A stretch of DNA of 8,340 nucleotides from assembly GCA_020723545.1 (NCBI GenBank), contig DYIS01000108.1, forward strand, positions 1 through 8,340. The letters are read 5' to 3'. The translations under genes and the position numbers were made by a program. Shown here piece by piece: positions 6,182-8,340 of this stretch (position 1 is its first letter; each line of letters starts with the position of its first letter). The DNA is from Ktedonobacter racemifer (GTDB lineage Bacteria; Chloroflexota; DTOL01; JACQYG01). The notes under the pieces are model-generated. The model saw only the letters and a program-made list of their open reading frames with translations. It was not told the origin of the DNA and did no database searches.

Positions 6182-7576
6182 GTGTTCACCCCAGGAGTGA
6201 TTGACGAGTTGAAGAAGATCGTTGGCAAAGACGATGTTTTGACTTCACCGGAGGAGCTGGTTTGCTATTCCTACGATACCACGCCTTTCACCCACCTTCC
6301 ACAGGCGGTTGTCCTGCCAGAAAGCACGCAAGAGGTGTCGGCGATCCTCAAGCTGGCCAATCAAGAGAAGTTCCCGGTGACCCCTCGGGGCGCCTCGTCC
6401 AATCTGAGCGGGGGGTCGGTGCCCGTGCAGGGCGGCGTCGTCATGCTCATGGTCCGCTTCAACCGGGTCCTGGAGATCGATGAGGAGAACCTCACCGCCA
6501 CAGTGGAACCGGGCGTGGTCCTGGCCCAATTCCATCGGGCAGTGGAGGCCCGGGGCCTCTTCTACCCACCGGACCCCGCCAGCCTGTCCATATCCACCCT
6601 GGGCGGCAACATCGGCGAGGGCTCCGGCGGCCCTCGCTGCTTCAAGTATGGTACCACCAAGGACTATGTTTTGGGCCTCGAGGTGGTGCTGCCGAACGGT
6701 GAGGTTATCTGGACTGGGTCCAAAACAGTGAAGAATGTCTCCGGCTATGACCTCACCCATCTCCTCGTTGGTTCCGAGGGTACCTTGGGTGTGGTGACCA
6801 AGATCATCGTGAAGCTGATCCCCCTGCCTGAAGCAAAGATGACGCTTTTGGCTATCTACGATCATATCGATGATGCCGCCAAGACCGTCTCGTCTATTGT
6901 GGCCCGGCGCATCATCCCGACTACCCTGGAGTTGCTGGACCGAGCGACCATGGAACTGGTCGAGGCCTACAAGCCGGTGGGGCTCCCCCTGGACGCCGAG
7001 GCCGTGCTCTTGTTGGAGATCGACGGCTCAGAGGCGGAGGTGAAGCGTCAGGCCTCTCTGGTGGAGGAGGCCTGTCGGAGCTGCAAGGCCCGAGAGGTGC
7101 AGGTTGCAAAGAGCAAGGAGGAAAGCGAGCAACTCTGGTCGGCCCGGCGCTCGGCCCTGGCCGCGGTAGCCCGGGGCTGCGTTACCCTGGTCATTGAGGA
7201 TGCTACAGTTCCTCGCTCGGCAGTGCCTCAGTTTGTGCGGATAATTGGGGAACTGGCGAGGAAGCATCACCTGCGAGTGCCCCTGCTGGCCCATGCTGGC
7301 GATGGCAATATGCATCCCCTGGTCATGACCGACTTTCGTGATCAGGAAGAGATGGTCAGGGTCGACGCGTTCGCTGACGAGCTATTTCGTGCTGCCTTGG
7401 ACCTGGGCGGCACCCTGTCTGGCGAGCATGGCATTGGTACCCTGAAGGCCAAATATCTGGCCTGGCAATTCGGCCCGGCTGGCGTGGAAGCCATGCATGC
7501 CATCAAGCGCGCCCTTGATCCGAACAACATACTCAACCCCGGCAAGATATTCGCCAATGATCTGGAGGGGGTTTAG
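6182..7576 (+). CDS. glcD: FAD-linked oxidase, GlcD/D-lactate dehydrogenase type
   Basis: Flavoprotein that oxidises a 2-hydroxy acid such as glycolate or D-lactate to the 2-oxo acid, passing electrons to a partner protein or quinone. The 464 residues match the usual 455-480 for GlcD. The N-terminal FAD-binding (PCMH) domain holds PRGASSNLSGG (68-78), DPASLSISTLGGNIGEGSGG (131-150), and SGYDLTHLLVGSEGTLG (187-203). The C-terminal FAD-oxidase domain holds HAGDGNMHP (371-379), with the conserved histidines of the substrate site, then SGEHGIG (413-419) and NPGKIF (452-457). GTG at 6182 was preferred for its spaced SD; GTG at 6149 would add 11 residues. No glcE or glcF neighbour is in the window: the next gene is unrelated. 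The exact substrate is therefore open, and the symbol marks the family only. Confidence 0.93.
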   Translation: MFTPGVIDELKKIVGKDDVLTSPEELVCYSYDTTPFTHLPQAVVLPESTQEVSAILKLANQEKFPVTPRGASSNLSGGSVPVQGGVVMLMVRFNRVLEIDEENLTATVEPGVVLAQFHRAVEARGLFYPPDPASLSISTLGGNIGEGSGGPRCFKYGTTKDYVLGLEVVLPNGEVIWTGSKTVKNVSGYDLTHLLVGSEGTLGVVTKIIVKLIPLPEAKMTLLAIYDHIDDAAKTVSSIVARRIIPTTLELLDRATMELVEAYKPVGLPLDAEAVLLLEIDGSEAEVKRQASLVEEACRSCKAREVQVAKSKEESEQLWSARRSALAAVARGCVTLVIEDATVPRSAVPQFVRIIGELARKHHLRVPLLAHAGDGNMHPLVMTDFRDQEEMVRVDAFADELFRAALDLGGTLSGEHGIGTLKAKYLAWQFGPAGVEAMHAIKRALDPNNILNPGKIFANDLEGV

Positions 7577-7636
7577 TACTATCTTTGAGCAGGACTACCA
7601 TCAAAAAGTAAGGGTGACGTTAGCCAGACTTGGTGA

Positions 7637-7665
7637 TTCACAAAACCACCTTTGCCTTGTACAAT
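7637..7665 (+). promoter_or_regulatory. Sigma70-like promoter of the right-edge membrane protein
   Basis: TTCACA (7637-7642), 17-base spacer, TACAAT (7660-7665); each hexamer differs from consensus at one base. Predicted start near 7672, just before the SD at 7673-7678. It lies in the 111-base gap after the glcD-type gene, where I see no convincing terminator. Confidence 0.6.
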
Positions 7666-7687
7666 GCAGGCTGGGAGGTGAGAGCAC

Positions 7688-8340
7688 ATGCGGTGGAAAA
7701 CGGCAGCGGCGGTCGCCATCGGTTCCCCTCTGGGGGCAGGTGTGGAGGTGAAGATGCCTACCGCCACCAGGTACGCTTATCCCTGGTTCATTTCGCTTCC
7801 GGTGAGGCTCCTCTGTCTCGTCTTCATTCTCTTCCCTGCCTTCCGCTACTTGCAGACTATTGCCCGACTCGTTCTGACAACGTTCCCCGTGGTGGGCCAA
7901 TTTCTGGCCAATTCACCGCTGGCTGCCATCGCCACCGACCTGGCGAGCCAGCCGGTCCCGGTAGGGGAGCTTTTGGCAGCCCACATCTCTGTGTTTCTGA
8001 TGATCGCCCTGGTCAGCCTTCTCTACGATCTCTTTCCTGGTTTTCAGGTGACTGCGGATGGGTTAGTGGTGCAGTTGCTGGGTGATCGGCGGGTGGTGCC
8101 CTGGCAAGACATCGTGTCCATCGCCTCGGCCGAAGCGGGGGGGCAGGGGGGCCTGGTGGTTTTTATCCGGGTCGTCAAGGGCCTTGGGTTGTGGAGCCGG
8201 CTGCAGGGTCTCTTGTACGGCGTGGGCTTCGCTCCTGGAGCCCTGGTCACCACTGACATCAGTGGGTTTGACAACCTATTGAAAGACATATTGGTGCGCA
8301 CCAGCCTGGTCTCGGCCAGGGGTGGCAGGTGGGTGGAATC
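7688..8340 (+). CDS. Unidentified membrane protein with PH-like segment, C-terminus cut by window edge
   Basis: I cannot name this gene. At least 217 codons are open to the window end. Two hydrophobic segments lie at about residues 38-56 and 96-116, with a soluble stretch between them. After the second one, VTADGLVVQLLGDRRVVPWQDIVSI (121-145, shown here only as VTADGLVVQL ... VPWQDIVSI) has the strand pattern and the tryptophan-containing turn seen in bacterial PH-like (bPH) domains. It continues through VVFIRVV and ISGFDNLLKDI. Two in-frame ATGs each have a good SD: 7688 (GGGAGG at 7673-7678) and 7754 (GGAGG at 7744-7748, five bases away). The second start gives an N-terminus (MPTATRYAYPWFISLPVRLL) that leads straight into the first helix and may be the real one. 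The gene has its own promoter, so it need not be co-expressed with the oxidase. The PH-like call is inference from pattern only. Confidence 0.8.
   Translation, partial: MRWKTAAAVAIGSPLGAGVEVKMPTATRYAYPWFISLPVRLLCLVFILFPAFRYLQTIARLVLTTFPVVGQFLANSPLAAIATDLASQPVPVGELLAAHISVFLMIALVSLLYDLFPGFQVTADGLVVQLLGDRRVVPWQDIVSIASAEAGGQGGLVVFIRVVKGLGLWSRLQGLLYGVGFAPGALVTTDISGFDNLLKDILVRTSLVSARGGRWVE

Noticed and set aside
7585..7604. Possible terminator hairpin CTTTGA...TCAAAAAG after the glcD-type gene
   Set aside because: The stem is only five to six AT-rich pairs with a 12-base loop and no T-run after it.
1..8340. Mobile element, CRISPR array, tRNA/rRNA, toxin-antitoxin or defence system
   Set aside because: I saw no direct-repeat arrays, terminal inverted repeats, transposase or nuclease-defence motifs, or tRNA-like folds; all long frames are accounted for by housekeeping or transport genes.

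Overview
This 8.3 kb window is densely coding bacterial chromosome, GC-rich by eye. It shows no sign of a mobile element, CRISPR array, RNA gene or phage. The gene set is RNase J, FtsK/SpoIIIE, a family-4 uracil-DNA glycosylase, a TSUP permease paired with a DUF1634 protein, and a GlcD-type oxidase. Together with the many TTG/GTG starts, this suggests a Chloroflexota-like organism. A GC-rich thermophilic Firmicute is the main alternative. The lineage is inferred from gene content only.

Left block, about 1-6060, minus strand: six genes lie head to tail with gaps of 3-23 bases. In order of transcription they are a TSUP (TauE/SafE-type) permease, a DUF1634 membrane protein, a short GT-A family 2 glycosyltransferase, a family-4 UDG, ribonuclease J, and FtsK, whose C-terminus runs off the left edge. 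One sigma70-like promoter (6064-6092) sits in front of the permease. I see no clear terminator between the genes, so they look like one transcription unit leading into chromosome-segregation, RNA-processing and DNA-repair functions. Several junctions seem to rely on translational coupling or non-ATG starts.

Intergenic hub, about 6016-6181: two back-to-back promoters have -35 boxes only 8 bp apart, which together form an inverted repeat. One fires left into the permease operon. The other fires right into a GlcD-type FAD-linked oxidase (6182-7576).

Right edge: after a 111-base gap holding a good promoter (7637-7665) comes a membrane protein cut off by the window end (7688/7754 to 8340). It has two likely transmembrane segments and a segment resembling bacterial PH-like domains, and I cannot name it.

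I did not find a clearly new system. The items most worth checking are the divergent promoter/operator, the coupling of a permease pair to housekeeping genes, the unidentified protein at the right edge, and a run of G-tracts opposite the ftsK linker region. No stretch longer than 300 bases lacks a gene.
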